From positions 97,935,513-97,999,512 of the forward strand of contig CM060311.1 in assembly GCA_030674185.1 (NCBI GenBank): DNA of 64,000 nucleotides, given 5' to 3'. Under the pieces are notes generated by a model that saw only the letters and a list, made by a program, of their open reading frames with translations, made no database searches and had not been told where the DNA came from. Source of the DNA: Monoplex corrugatus. Taxonomy: Eukaryota; Mollusca; Gastropoda; Littorinimorpha; Ranellidae. Below are positions 36,004 through 46,812 of the stretch, in pieces (the stretch's first letter is position 1; every line of letters starts with the position of its first letter). The position numbers and the translations under genes are program-made.

Positions 36004-36033
36004 AACAACACCACACACGCATACACACACAGA
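35868..36033. repeat. (CA)n microsatellite, interrupted
   Basis: A CA-rich tract 135 bp downstream of ZDHHC14 exon 4; apparent frames are spurious. Confidence 0.95.
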
Positions 36034-36167
36034 CAGGGGAATCAGTCTATGGAAAGAAAGCCATAACCAACGATGAAAATAATGTTGGGCAGTGAATCTG
36101 TTATACTGTCACAGGACATATTTATCAGATGTGAAACCGTAGCAGAAAATCAAAAAATAACACTCAC

Positions 36168-36305
36168 TCAGTACAAGATTTGTAAGGACGCAGGCAAAAA
36201 TGTATATACAATGCACCGACAGGGACAGGATGAACAGGTAAAAGTATCTGTAGTTTCTCCTCCCTACACAGTTTCCAACCCACGGACAGTGGTGGTCGAA
36301 TCTCT
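36168..36305 (-). CDS. ZDHHC14: ZDHHC14 coding exon 4 (catalytic DHHC, TM3)
   Basis: Encodes residues 158-202, beginning [20 protein letters not shown]. The catalytic cysteine is Cys163 of DHHC, which forms the acyl-enzyme intermediate in this family. The rest is hydrophobic TM3 ([20 protein letters not shown]). The acceptor is CTGTTTTCAG|AGAGATTC and the donor is CTGA|GTGAGTG. All catalytic residues are present, so an active enzyme is expected. A TTAA-flanked MITE (36457-36640) and a tRNA-like SINE lie just upstream in the preceding intron. Confidence 0.96.
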
Positions 36306-36415
36306 CTGAAAACAGACATGCTAAAACATCAGAAAAATTTGTGTGAATATATATATATTTTTTTCAAATTTCTTTTTAGGATCATTGCACTCAAGCAGGT
36401 TACCTTAGGCTCACT

Positions 36416-36432
36416 CCCCCCCCCCCCCCCCC
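36416..36432. repeat. Poly-C run (17)
   Basis: Seventeen consecutive C between exon 4 and the TTAA MITE. Confidence 0.95.
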
Positions 36433-36456
36433 ATCTCATTTTCTACGCCACTTTAA

Positions 36457-36640
36457 CCCTTTGACTCCCGCACCCTGTCCACCAGCATCCTGCATTGTCA
36501 ACCATGCTCACAAAGCAAAAACGTAACCCTTTGATTGCCTCACCCTATCCCTCAGCTTCCTGCAGGAAGCTGGTGGTTAGGGTAAGGCAATGAAAGGGTT
36601 AAATTTGGCAGTTGGTGGACATGGTGCGGGAGTCAAAGGG
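36457..36640. mobile_element. Complete TTAA-flanked palindromic MITE (piggyBac-like)
   Basis: TTAA at 36453-36456 and 36641-36644 flanks a 184-bp imperfect palindrome: CCCTTTGACTCCCGCACC at the left, GGTGCGGGAGTCAAAGGG at the right, with centre CAGCTTCCTGCAGGAAGCTG. TTAA duplications and CCCTT ends are typical of piggyBac-type non-autonomous elements. Partial copies lie at 3645, 39528 and 54371. Confidence 0.75.
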
Positions 36641-36674
36641 TTAATGGCTATAGAAGCTGAAACAAGTTTTATTA

Positions 36675-37053
36675 TGCGATGATGATGATGTCGATGAGGA
36701 TGATAATCATGATATATGGAGTTCCATCTAGGATTGAGACTGCGTGACAGGGTTGTAATCTACGCTTACTATCATAATATATCCTGGCGTCAACCAGAAC
36801 CGAGAGGTACAGACACCTGCGGTGTTTGTCAGAAGATTTGAGCAACACCCTCAATGACGCATCCGCGAAGTGGATGAGACTCCACTGTGTGGTTCCAGTC
36901 TTCCCACTGAGCCCATAGCAAGCCCAACTCTGGGTAGGAGCCAGTTAGAGCTGAAAAATCTCACAATGACTTTTGAAGGTACAGATGGGGATTCAAACCC
37001 ACAACTTTCCAGTCAGTAGTCTGTTGCGTTAACCACTACACCACGGTGACTGG
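36675..37053 (-). mobile_element. tRNA-derived SINE, copy A, ATC-type tail
   Basis: Minus-strand head CACCGTGGTGTAGTGGTTAA (A box) and GTGGGTTTGAATCCCC (B box) resemble a tRNA gene 5' half. The body is shared with 35528-35690. The 3' end at 36675-36710 is an imperfect (ATC)n tail like that of the RTE LINEs here. It is not a functional tRNA. Confidence 0.7.
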
Positions 37054-37284
37054 TAAATTTGTGCTGAATATATTCAATGATGCAGGCTGGCTAGTTCTTT
37101 CAACAGCACCATGGACTCAACACCTGATGCCTCATGTTCCACTACAGTCTGCGACACAACGCTGGCCTGTCTGCTGCTTGTTGTAACGCTTCAATCATTC
37201 TGCTGGTGTCAGCTTGGTGTTTCACAGGTTCCTTCCCTCATTTCAAAGCCTCACCAGCGCACACGATTTTGTTCTGGCTCATTA

Positions 37285-37800
37285 TTGTTATTTTTGTATA
37301 AAGCCCAGCCAACTGCGTACAGCCATATCAGGGCTACAACCATTTCAAAACATATACAATACTTCAACAGGGAAAAAAGGAAAAGAAAATTAAAACACTG
37401 ATCAATGCATTCGCTCACATAATCTAAGGAGATGCCCCTGGCGCTGACCAGCTCCATCCAATTTATTACACAGGGGTTTTCAAAAACAAACCTAAACACA
37501 AATTAAAACATAACTAAGGACACTAAAACATGTATAAACATAGGCCTAAATTACCTAAAATTGCTTCCGCATTTTTCATTTCCCCAGAGCCAAAAATGCA
37601 CTTAATACATGTACCCAATTATAAATCCTAAGAGAAAGTATGTAAGACTTTATCGAACACATACAGGTGAAAGGACCAACAAAGCAGAAAATGATAGAAA
37701 GAAATGACAGAAAGCAAAGGGACAAGGCAGAAACAAAGAGAGTGACAGAAAAGATGAAATTTCCAGCACAGAATTTCTAGTTCTAGCTTGAAGAGTTTGC
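37285..37800. repeat. Dispersed about 520-bp repeat, copy 3
   Basis: Third copy of the family at 2988 and 17632, same orientation; the 3' end is shorter. 37085-37255 resembles 8920-9115. Confidence 0.75.
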
Positions 37801-37851
37801 CAGATCTGAGCAAAACAGAAATGGAATTATAACAACGCAAGTTAAAGATCA

Positions 37852-37956
37852 TGTATTGTATGTCAGTGTCCACTGGCTTATGTAAGCTAAACACCCAGTA
37901 TGCACACCCACTGAAGATGGATTATGCAGATAATGCAGCAACATACTGCCTGCACA
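37852..37956. repeat. Dispersed repeat shared with 40305-40420
   Basis: Shares GTCCACTGGCTTATG-like, CACCCACTG.A.ATGGA-like and ATACTGCCTGCACA blocks with 40305-40420. It directly precedes the (TCA)n tail of the RTE copy. Confidence 0.6.
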
Positions 37957-38885
37957 TCATCATCATCATCATCATCAGGTGCCCTGCCGCATGGCGTTGG
38001 CAACCATGGACTTCTAACCATTTCTATCTCTCGTTGCACCCCGCATCTCCCCCACCCTCTTCATCCCCAGCCACTCTGCAAGTCCGTCCAGCATTCTCTC
38101 CCTGGGTCTACCCGGTGCTCTCTTTCCCTCCAGCTTTCCCGTTGTGACCAGGTGCTCCAAATACCCCTTCTCATAAAATGGCCTATAAATGTTGCTTGTC
38201 TTTTCCTCATCTTCCTTATCAGTGATCGACTTGTGTCTGTCTCCATCAAGACTGTCTCGTTTGTTTTCTTTGCTGTCCATGGTACTCTCAACATTCTTCT
38301 GAGAAACCACATCTCAGCTGCCTCAATCCTGATCTGGCTTTGTTTGCTGACTGTCCACGTCTCGCATCCGTACAACAGTATTGGTTCTATATAACACTCA
38401 AGGACTCTCTTTCTGATGTTAATTGATAGATATTTGTTGGTAAGAATGCTTGTCATCTTCTTGAATGCTGTTTTGACTTGGCCGATTCTGCCAGCTATTT
38501 CCGATGTGCATCTGCCGTCTGATGAAATGACCGTTCCCAGGTATTTGAACTTATTAACCTGTGTCAAGGTTGTGCCATTTGCTGTTATTTTGCATGAGGG
38601 GATTTCATGTTTTTTACTGATCACCATGACTTCAGTCTTCCTGCTGTTTAGTTCCAACCCCGTACCTTTGCTTTCTGTTTCTAGTATATTCATAAGGTTT
38701 TGTAGGTCCCTTTCATTTTCTGCGATTAGCACTGTGTCATCTGCGTACCGAATGTTGTTTATCATTTTCCCTCCAACCTTTAATCCAGGGTCTTCTTCTA
38801 GGTTTCTCATGATGTTTTCGCTATATAGTGTAGGCAAAACAAGTGTGAAAAATCCTTCCTGAACATCTCTTTGAATGTCAGACAA
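37957..38885 (-). mobile_element. RTE-like LINE, 5'-truncated copy 1
   Basis: The minus strand keeps a 274-codon open frame with NNIRYADDTVLIAENERDLQ (the catalytic YADD), FKYLGTVISSDGRCTSEI, LLYGCETWTVSKQSQIRIEA and MWFLRRMLRVPWTAKKTNET, the C-terminal half of an RTE-type reverse transcriptase. The 3' end (low coordinates) is a short (TGA/ATG)n tail. Frame loss occurs only near the C-terminus. Two more copies lie at 45616 and 48702. Confidence 0.85.
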
Positions 38886-39003
38886 TTGTGACTATAGAAA
38901 GAACATATTCTATATTATTTCTGTACTCAACATCCCAAAACCAATGATTTGTGTATCTGCATGTGTGTGTGTTTGTTGTGTTTTTGTGTACACATGTGCG
39001 CAA

Positions 39004-39009
39004 CTGTGT

Positions 39010-39040
<31 letters not shown>

Positions 39041-39067
39041 AGAGGAGTGAAGTGTGAGCAGGGTGTG

Positions 39068-39139
<72 letters not shown>
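39004..39139. repeat. (GT)n followed by (GA)33 microsatellite
   Basis: GT tract 39004-39041 and a pure GA tract 39071-39139. Confidence 0.97.
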
Positions 39140-39141
<2 letters not shown>

Positions 39142-39527
39142 ATTTCTTAATGAAGTACAGAAAGAATTTGGGAAAAAGACAGATGCATGTTTTTGCTGAC
39201 TTTATGCATGTCATCAGATATAACCACGTAACAAGTGTAGAATGTATCACCCTTCTGAATCAAAATGGAGCAAAAACCAACAAAATTATTGCACTGTGTA
39301 CTTTAATACTTGCACACTTACTACAAATGACAAGCCAAGTTAACAAGACTGCTTCCTAAGATTAAGCAATAATTATGTACATCACAAGCACGTTTGACAA
39401 AGACATTTTGTACCAGACTACAAGGAGGTTTTCTAACTGACATGTAAGGCATAACACTATACACAACCGAAAGAAATAATGGTAAACTACTGTCTGACAC
39501 ACCAATAATTTAGAATCAAGTTTTAAC

Positions 39528-39610
39528 CCTTTGACTCCCGCACCCCATCTACCAACTGCAAAAACTTAACCCTTTGATTCCCTCATCCTTTCCACCAGCT
39601 TCCTGCAGGT
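39528..39610. mobile_element. Partial TTAA-type MITE (left end)
   Basis: TTAA then CCCTTTGACTCCCGCACCCC, with CCACCAGCTTCCTGCAGG near the break; the right half of the palindrome is absent. Confidence 0.6.
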
Positions 39611-39639
39611 AAAGAAAGCATCTGCATGTGAAAAGGAGG

Positions 39640-39998
39640 TGTGGGAGTTAGGGTGTGTTGTTTGTGTTTGTGTTGATGTGTTGTTGGTAGTGTTTGTTGG
39701 GTGTGTGGGAGTGTGTGTGTGGATGTGTGTAGGTGTTAAGTGTGTTTTGATAATGTTGTACACCTCGCCATGTATATGTGTGTTGTTGTATGTGAGTTGT
39801 GTGTTGTTTGTTGACGTTGCGCGGCAGTGTGTGTGTGTGTTGTGTGTGGTGTGTGTGTGGTGTGTGTGTGTTTTTGGTTTTGTGTAATGGCGCTTTCCTC
39901 AGCTGGTGATGCGTGTGCGTGTGTGTGTGGTGTGTGTGTGTGGTGTGTGTGTGTGTGTTGTGTGTGTGTTGTGCGTGTGCGTGTTGGTGTGTGCGTGT

Positions 39999-40033
<35 letters not shown>

Positions 40034-40045
40034 TGTGTTTTTTAA
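39640..40045. repeat. GT-rich degenerate microsatellite region
   Basis: About 400 bp dominated by GTGT with TTGT, GGTG and other interruptions; the reading frames here are spurious. Confidence 0.93.
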
Positions 40046-40304
40046 CTGGTCCATGCTTTTGCCACAGTGGATCAACTAAAAGATACAAGCATGATAACAG
40101 GGTAAGATGCCCAGGCGTCTGATGAGAGGGCCTTGGCTGACCCTTCCTACTTACCTTCCACCTGGTGTGTATGTACCTCCCACCTGGTGGGCAGAGGGTG
40201 GTCATTGTTCTGATCTCCCAGACCATCATGTGTGCAGACCTGTTAGCGTCTGAACTCCTTAGTGTGTGTATGTGCGCAGAACACGAAATATGTACATTAC
40301 AGAT

Positions 40305-40420
40305 ACTGAAAGTGAAGTCAAGTGTCCGCTGGCTTATGGAAACAAAAATACCCGATAAGCACATCCACTGGACATGGAGTACGCAGACTGTGCAGCAATA
40401 TTACTGCCTGCACAGAGTAG
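40305..40420. repeat. Dispersed repeat shared with 37852-37956
   Basis: Homologous to 37852-37956 without the LINE attached, so it is an independent element. Confidence 0.6.
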
Positions 40421-40447
40421 ACAGAACAATGTGCATGCAGGCATCCA

Positions 40448-40541
40448 AGAAAAAAACTGGAATGGAACAGAAAAATCAGAATTTCCTGTGGTTATATTTA
40501 ATCATATGCCTCAAAACCTAAACAACATTTATCATGGGTTC
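40448..40541. repeat. 94-bp direct repeat, copy 1
   Basis: AAAACTGGAATGGAACAGAA through CATTTATCATGGGTTC, repeated at 40737-40830. Confidence 0.85.
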
Positions 40542-40618
40542 AGTTTGAGTTGATCTAAAATAAATTGTGAAATGGTACTTTATGATGAATCTAGTTATTT
40601 CATGACTATGACAGGCAC

Positions 40619-40941
40619 AAATTTTTGGCCAACTGGCCTTTGCCAAGTGTAAGATCACAAACAAACAAAGACCAGATACAAAAATTAGGAGAAAAAGACT
40701 GAGACTTCTCTGCTGCTCTGTCCAAAGTGAAAAAAGGAAAAACTGGAATGGAATAGAGAAGTCAGAATTTCCTGAGGTTGTATTTAATTGTTTGCCTCAA
40801 AACCTGAACAACATTTATCATGGGTTCCTTTTTCTCACACTGGACAGAGCAGCAGGGAAGTTTAAGTCTTTTTCTCCTAATTTTTGTAGCTGGTATCTGT
40901 TTGTGATCTTACGCTTGACAAAGGCCAGTTGCCAAAAATTT
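40619..40941. repeat. Large hairpin: about 105-bp inverted repeats with 116-bp loop
   Basis: Arms 40619-40724 and 40841-40941 are near-perfect inverted repeats (TCTGCTGCTCTGTCCA versus TGGACAGAGCAGCAGGGA). The loop contains the second copy of the 94-bp direct repeat (40737-40830). The right arm and its continuation resemble 2310-2540. Confidence 0.88.
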
Positions 40942-41303
40942 GCGCCTGTCTTGTCTGGTTGTATTAAATACGCGTTCTATTCTTTTTTCGTGGTTTTGTT
41001 TTTTTTTTGCTGGTTCCTGTTTGCTTGAATGCAGAAAGTCACACTTGTTTTGGATTTCATGCCTATGTTAACTTTCGGCAGTATTGCAACCTCAATTTAA
41101 AAGCTGTCATCAAACCTTGACTGAATTCAACCAAACTCTGACACTGAATGAAAGTGTATGCTGAAAAACATAAAAAATGATGATCAGAGTGACAAATCTG
41201 TGCAATTCACGATCACTCAAAAATAGCTATTCATCGATTCAGTGATTACACTGATCCATCCCACTTCCATGATACTTCACATCGACAACATACAGTGACT
41301 TAC

Positions 41304-41462
41304 CGACACAATTGTCACACAAGCTGCAATGTGATGCTCGAGGAGGTCGGAAAATTTTGCAGGTGAAGCAATACTTTAGTTTGACCATCTGTCCTTTAAT
41401 GATCACCTCTTTTGTTCTTGGTGGAGGTCGATATGTTCCTGGTGAACCAGTGTGAGGTATCT
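41304..41462 (-). CDS. ZDHHC14: ZDHHC14 coding exon 3 (Cys-rich zinc-binding half of DHHC domain)
   Basis: Encodes residues 105-156, including [10 protein letters not shown] and the zinc-ligand block [20 protein letters not shown]. Zinc ligands by family alignment are among Cys135, Cys138, His148, Cys149, Cys152 and Cys155. The acceptor is CTTTTTCAG|AGATACC and the donor is GTCG|GTAAGT. The domain is split between this exon and the next, which completes Glu157 and carries DHHC. A short (CA)n tract lies just upstream of the acceptor (41470-41530), within the usual branch-point and polypyrimidine zone. Confidence 0.95.
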
Positions 41463-41469
41463 CTGAAAA

Positions 41470-41530
41470 AGACCACACACACACACACACACCAAAACAC
41501 ACACACACCACACACACACACACACACACA
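41470..41530. repeat. (CA)n microsatellite
   Basis: Lies within 70 bp upstream of the exon 3 acceptor. 41531-42615 is AT-rich intron with no other feature. Confidence 0.95.
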
Positions 41531-42615
41531 AATTAAATATGATGAACAAATCATATACAAATCCAAAAGTTAATCTTCAAAATCTATAAACACTGAAATG
41601 TTCCACTGTATGTCTGAATTAACTAACTAAACCAAAGGCATACAATATCAACTATATTTTTTTAAAAAAAGTCAGATTTGATGCAAGTGAAGATTAAAAC
41701 AAACAAGACAGATAATGCCAAATAAAAAAAAAATCAATAACTATGCTGGCTTTCTGATTCCATTCTTAACAGACAAAACAAAAAAAATGGTTTACATATT
41801 TGGAAAAATTAAAAAGAAAAGAAAAGAGATAAATGAAAAAATAAAATGGACAAATGCAAAAAAAAAAAAAAAGATTCCTTTATATTTGGCCAGTGATCTT
41901 TACAATGTGGTTAAACACCAACTAGAAGATGACATATATACAAGGAAATAAACACTCCACTCTCCTCTTTACACTAAGAAACAATGAATGAACAAAGAAA
42001 TGAAAGAAATCTTTTTAACTCAGATTCCTAGATCAATGTTGACTATTGTTGTGATGAACGTTATTACAGTTACATGCTATGTGTGTAACAACTGTCCAAA
42101 CAACTTAATAAAAAAGCTGACCTTGACTTAACACATCAACCAGCAACATATTGTACATAGCGTTGTTCAACACACAGAGAAACAAACCATCACCACCACC
42201 CTAAAAAAAAAACAAAGTACAACAACAACTACAACTAAAGCAATTACCACAAGAAATAATTTCCCACAGAAAATAAATCTGGCATTAACTCATATCTGTA
42301 ATCACATTGTGCAATAATCTGATTATATAACCGGCCTCAGGTTTCCAACAATCTAAACAAACAAAATTAAGACAAAATAGTTCCTCTTGAAACCACTTTA
42401 TAAAAACATTCACTTGTTTTAGTTCTCAACTTTTCAGTTATGTGTATAATATACAATAGTTGCCTCTGCTATAAAATTTTCAAACTTCATGCCCCCTACA
42501 CACACAATCAAGACAAAATACTATTTTCCCTTCAAAATTACATCAATTAGCTTAAAAAATGACTTCATTCACACTGTAATGTTCTTTTTTCCCAACATTT
42601 GACAAATGTACTGAC

Positions 42616-42776
42616 CCATTTGCTTTTCTATGTCAGCAGCTTCTTCTGGGGATGCTCGTGGAATGACCCCTGGATCACTGAAGCTGGTTCTACACAATGT
42701 TGCCATGACGAATATGAACAGTGCGCCTCCAATGACAGGAATGACAGGTGTGACGTGTTGTGTCAGATAAACACAG
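42616..42776 (-). CDS. ZDHHC14: ZDHHC14 coding exon 2 (TM2, SFSDPGV motif)
   Basis: Encodes residues 51-103: [20 protein letters not shown], then a membrane segment and the family-typical block [20 protein letters not shown]. The acceptor is TTTTACAG|CTGTG and the donor is ATGG|GTCAGT, a weaker donor than the others. Both phases fit exons 1 and 3. The first 46 or so bases, together with the acceptor, match the unit of the 75-bp tandem array directly upstream at 42777-43490, so the array grew out of, or into, this exon edge. Confidence 0.9.
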
Positions 42777-43490
42777 CTGTAAAATCAAAAGATGTTCACC
42801 ACATATACAGAATGACAGGTGTGACTGTGTGTCAGATAAACACAGCTGTAAATCAAAAGACGTGTTCACCACATATGACAGGAATACAGGTGTGACGTGT
42901 TGTGTCAGATAAACACAGCTGTAAAATCAAAAGATGTGTTCACCACATATGACAGGACAGGATCGACAAGGTTGTGTACGACAGGACAGTGTGACGTGTT
43001 GTGTCAGATAAACACAGCTGTAAAATCAAAAGACGTGTTCACCACATATGACAGGAATGACAGGTGTGACGTGTTGTGTCAGATAAACACAGCTGTAAAA
43101 TCAAAAGACGTGTTCACCACATATGACAGGAATGACAGGTGTGACGTGTTGTGTCAGATATACACAGCTGTAAAATCAAAAGACGTGTTCACCACATATG
43201 ACAGGAATGACAGGTGTGACGTGTTGTGTCAGATAAACACAGCTGTAAAATCAAATCACCACATATGACAGGAATGACAGGTGTGACGTGTTGTGTCAGA
43301 TAAACACAGCTGTAAAATCAAAAGACGTGTTCACCACATATGACAGGAATGACAGGTGTGACGTGTTGTGTCAGATAAACACAGCTGTAAAATCAAAAGA
43401 TGTGTTCACCACATATAACAGGAATGACAGGTGTGACGTGTTGTGTCAGATAAACACAGCTGTAAAATCAAAAGATGTGTTCACCACATA
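42730..43490 (-). repeat. 75-bp minisatellite containing exon 2 splice acceptor and exon edge, 10 copies
   Basis: Read on the minus strand the unit is GTCTTTTGATTTTACAG (acceptor), then CTGTGTTTATCTGACACAAC and ACGTCACACCTGTCATTCCT (exon 2 codons), then CATATGTGGTGAACAC. The copy at 42730-42785 is the real exon 2 edge. Nine more acceptor copies lie upstream in transcript order. Units 2-4 are irregular; 5-10 are close to 75 bp and highly similar. Confidence 0.92.
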
Positions 43491-44601
43491 TGCAAACAAT
43501 ATCAAAACAACACAATGTATACATAATCACTAAAACAAAAATTCGTTTCTCTGATTGCAAAAGTTCTACTTAAAACTAAAAGTCAAACTGAATTGACATT
43601 TTACATCCAACTCTGAGAGTAAATCTGGGTAGGATCACCTGCTAACTGCTTTACAAGCACAGGAACTTCCATTAACTCTTTCATCCCGAACATACGCTGG
43701 AGCGTAGGTCACACGCACATCGCTTCAGCCCGAGCATGAGGCCGAGCGTAGCTGACCTTTCGGAATTTTTGTAGGAAAGGGTCAAGGCTGGATGCGAAAC
43801 TGAACATGCTGGCTCCCTTGTATAACATATCAAGAGTACGTGTGTACCCTTCCCGGGTGCTGGCAACCTTTGTTCGTCAGTTGAGGCGAGGTCAAAGCGA
43901 GTGCATGGCGAATAAATGCAGGACTCCCAAACTTGGCATACACACTAACCAATCATAAATACACAAAATTAAAGTATTTTGGAGTGTATAAAAGAAAAAT
44001 TGTGATTTTTTTGTTCTTTGAGTATTATGATGCCCCTTTGCGCGATTTTTTCAAAAAATCAAATTTTTGAAAAAATTGAATAATTTCATTATTTCACAAA
44101 CACTTTCAAACTTGCACACTAGTTTATTGTAATAACATCTCCACAAAATTTCATTGCTCTATCTTTACAAGTTATTTTTTTTTACAAATTCATTAGTAAC
44201 ATATACAATTTGGCCAGGGGGGAGAGGTTGTGAGAATGAGCACTTGGCCAGGGTGGAGCGAGTTAAGGACAAGAATACTGACTCGGCGTTCTGTGAGGTC
44301 TGCTGGACTAATAATACCCAGCCAGACTTTCTGCACGGCTACCCGGGTAGCCATCAAAAATCTTTTTTTTTTCCTTTTCTTTTTGGCATTACCTTCCTCC
44401 AAAAATGTTTGTTTGGTCTCATTCTGTATTTTAGACCAGAGAGAAATAACACGTCTTTCCCTTTTTGGGGTCTATGACTATATTCACCTTACTTTGTTGT
44501 CAGCCCAGACTGTCGTTCCCATACAAGCACAATGGACAATGTTGATTGATTGACAAAGTTTGTTTCCAAGAATCGCAGTTTTTGTGTTTAAACTTTCTCA
44601 G
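43491..44601. other. Non-coding; possible TTAA element 43678-44255
   Basis: TTAA followed by CTCTTTCATCCCGAAC at about 43674 and GGTGGAGCGAGTTAA near 44245-44259 could be ends of a non-autonomous element. The inverted match is poor. The rest is AT-rich and unremarkable. Confidence 0.3.
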
Positions 44602-45276
44602 GAACACAACACGTGTTGTTTTCTAATCTGGACGACAGTGAAGTATCCAAACATGTCATCAACTTGATCAAGGAAACTGCCAACATCTGTTCCCAGTCAA
44701 GGTCAAATGAATTTCAGGACAACTATAGTTTAATTCTCTCCCTCTTGCCCCTTGTCTCTCTGTTTTTTAAATTTTCTCGTCATTTCTTTATTATGTCCAA
44801 CTCTGTCCGTATCTCTCACTGCTTTCTTTGCAGCTGTCTTTCTCTGAACATCTGAACCCTGACCCAGTGAGCTGTGATCGTGATAAGAATTTCAAAAATC
44901 TTAGCCAATCACATTCAGGAAATGACCCTTTTCCTAAAGTGTTAGATTTTAAATGCAAAGGCCAATGATCAATGTGCCTATATTGATAGAATGAATCGTT
45001 CATTTTTATAAGCCTATCATTCTGGTGATGTTGGCTCAATGGTTCATTTTCTTTGGTACAGAACATGAGAATAAATTATATATGACGCATCTGTTTACTA
45101 TATTGTTCACACCTCCTCTGCACACGGATAACAGATTCAATGAGTTTACCAAATCACTGCTAGCACATCAAAACAGGTGGATGGTTTTCCTGAAAGGATC
45201 TGAAACTGAGGGTCCTTTGACAAAATTTGAGGCTAACTTCAGTAACTTCTCTGCAAGAATAAAATCATCTCACTAA
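44602..45276 (+). other. Two exon-like open segments, unidentified
   Basis: 44602-44715 follows acceptor TTTCTCAG and stays open (TQHVLFSNLDDSEVSKHVIN, then LIKETANICSQSRSNEFQD). 45064-45276 follows a strong acceptor (TTTCTTTGGTACAG) and reads HENKLYMTHLFTILFTPPLH through SNFSARIKSSH to a TAA. Composition looks protein-like and no family was recognised. The first segment lacks a good donor, so this may be a decayed nested gene or TE fragment. Confidence 0.3.
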
Positions 45277-45615
45277 AAACATCACTACTCTACGTTCAAA
45301 CTAATCAAACTCAAAGGCATCTGTACCTCCTACATCTAATGTCAATGACTGACCAACTTTGGTTCAATTTCAAAATTCAGTTACAAGCAATTCAGTGTTG
45401 CAATTCAACACTGCAAGGTCAATGGAAGAAACTCCTGTGAAGCGTGACCTTCTCTCTAAAACCAGCTATAGCTAGGTTTGTGCCTGTAGATGCCAATCAT
45501 GTGGCACTTGATCACATGGTGGTGGTCAGATGGTGATACACACAATGTTCCTGTTTTTCAACGCTACTCCGATGATTGTTTAGACAAACTTTTGAGGAGT
45601 AAGGAATAAGAACAT

Positions 45616-46320
45616 ATATCATCATCATTATCATCAAGTGCCTTGCCACATGGCATTGGCAATCATGGCCTTCCATCTGTTTCAATCCCTTGTTGCCTCA
45701 AGCACCTCTTCCACCCTCTCTGTCTTCAGCCACTCTGCAAGTTCGTCCAATATTTTCTCCCTGGGTCTACCTGGTGCTCTCTTTCCCTCCAGCTTTCCAG
45801 TTGTGACCAGGTGCTCCAATTCCCCTTTCCTCATAAAATGGCCTATAAATGTTGCCTGTCTTTTTCTAATCTTCCTTATGAATGATCTTGTGTCTGCCTC
45901 CATCAAGACTGTCTCGTTTGTTTTCTTTGCTGTCCATGGAACTCTCATTCTCAACATTCTTCCTAGAAACCACATCTCGGCTGCCTCAATCTTGTTCTTG
46001 CTTTGCTTGTTGACTCTCCATGCCTCACAACCGTATAAAATTATCAGTTCTATGTAACATTCAAGAACTCTCTTCCTGATGTTAACTGACAGGCATTTGT
46101 TGATAAGAATGCTTTTCATCTTCTTGAATGCTGTTTTGGCTTGGCCTGTTCTGCTGGCTATTTCTAATGTGTATCTGCCGTCTGGTGAAACGATTGTTCC
46201 CAGATATTTAAACTTATCAACCTGTCGCAAGGTTGTGCCGTTTGCTGTTATTTTGCATGATGGGATTTCGTTTTTTACTGATCACCATGATTTCGGTCTG
46301 CTTGCTGTTTAGTTCCAACC
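45616..46320 (-). mobile_element. RTE-like LINE, 5'-truncated copy 2
   Basis: The minus-strand open frame has VDKFKYLGTIVSPDGRYTLE, ILYGCEAWRVNKQSKNKIEA and MWFLGRMLRMRVPWTAKKTN, homologous to the copy at 37957-38885 but truncated after the YADD region. The (ATG)n tail is at 45619-45640. 45277-45615 shows nothing recognisable. Confidence 0.82.
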
Positions 46321-46636
46321 CCTTAACTGGACAGTGGAACAGGAATGTACTGGTTTAACGTCTGTGCATCTTCTGTAAACTTCTGCGCATCATATTACTA
46401 GTAACAGAATTCCAGTAGTGCAGTGCTGGAATTGTTGATTGAAGTGTGTGTGAACTGTCTGATTTGAAGGAATTCCAGATTCCATTTATTACTTACGTTG
46501 ATTTCTGAGATACTGCTCTTTGCTTGTTTGCATTTTCAACATCTCTTAGGTTTATCCTTTTCTTAATTAAATATCTCGATAGTTTATTTTCCACAATTTT
46601 CACTTTTTCAATCCCTCTCTGAATGCGTGTGTCTCT

Positions 46637-46639
<3 letters not shown>

Positions 46640-46723
<84 letters not shown>

Positions 46724-46812
46724 GTGTGTGTGTGTATGTGTGTGTGTGTGTGTGTGTTGTGTGTGTGTGTGTGCGTGCATGCGTGCGTGCGTGCGTGCGT
46801 GTGTGTGTGTGA
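46640..46812. repeat. (GT)n microsatellite
   Basis: Long GT tract with GTTG and GCGT interruptions; 46321-46639 shows nothing recognisable. Confidence 0.97.

Noticed and set aside
36900..37053. tRNA gene
   Set aside because: Only A- and B-box-like segments are present; no acceptor stem or anticodon arm could be built, and the body matches another SINE copy.
38061..38885. Host gene with a 274-codon frame
   Set aside because: YADD and flanking motifs show it is a LINE reverse transcriptase fragment.
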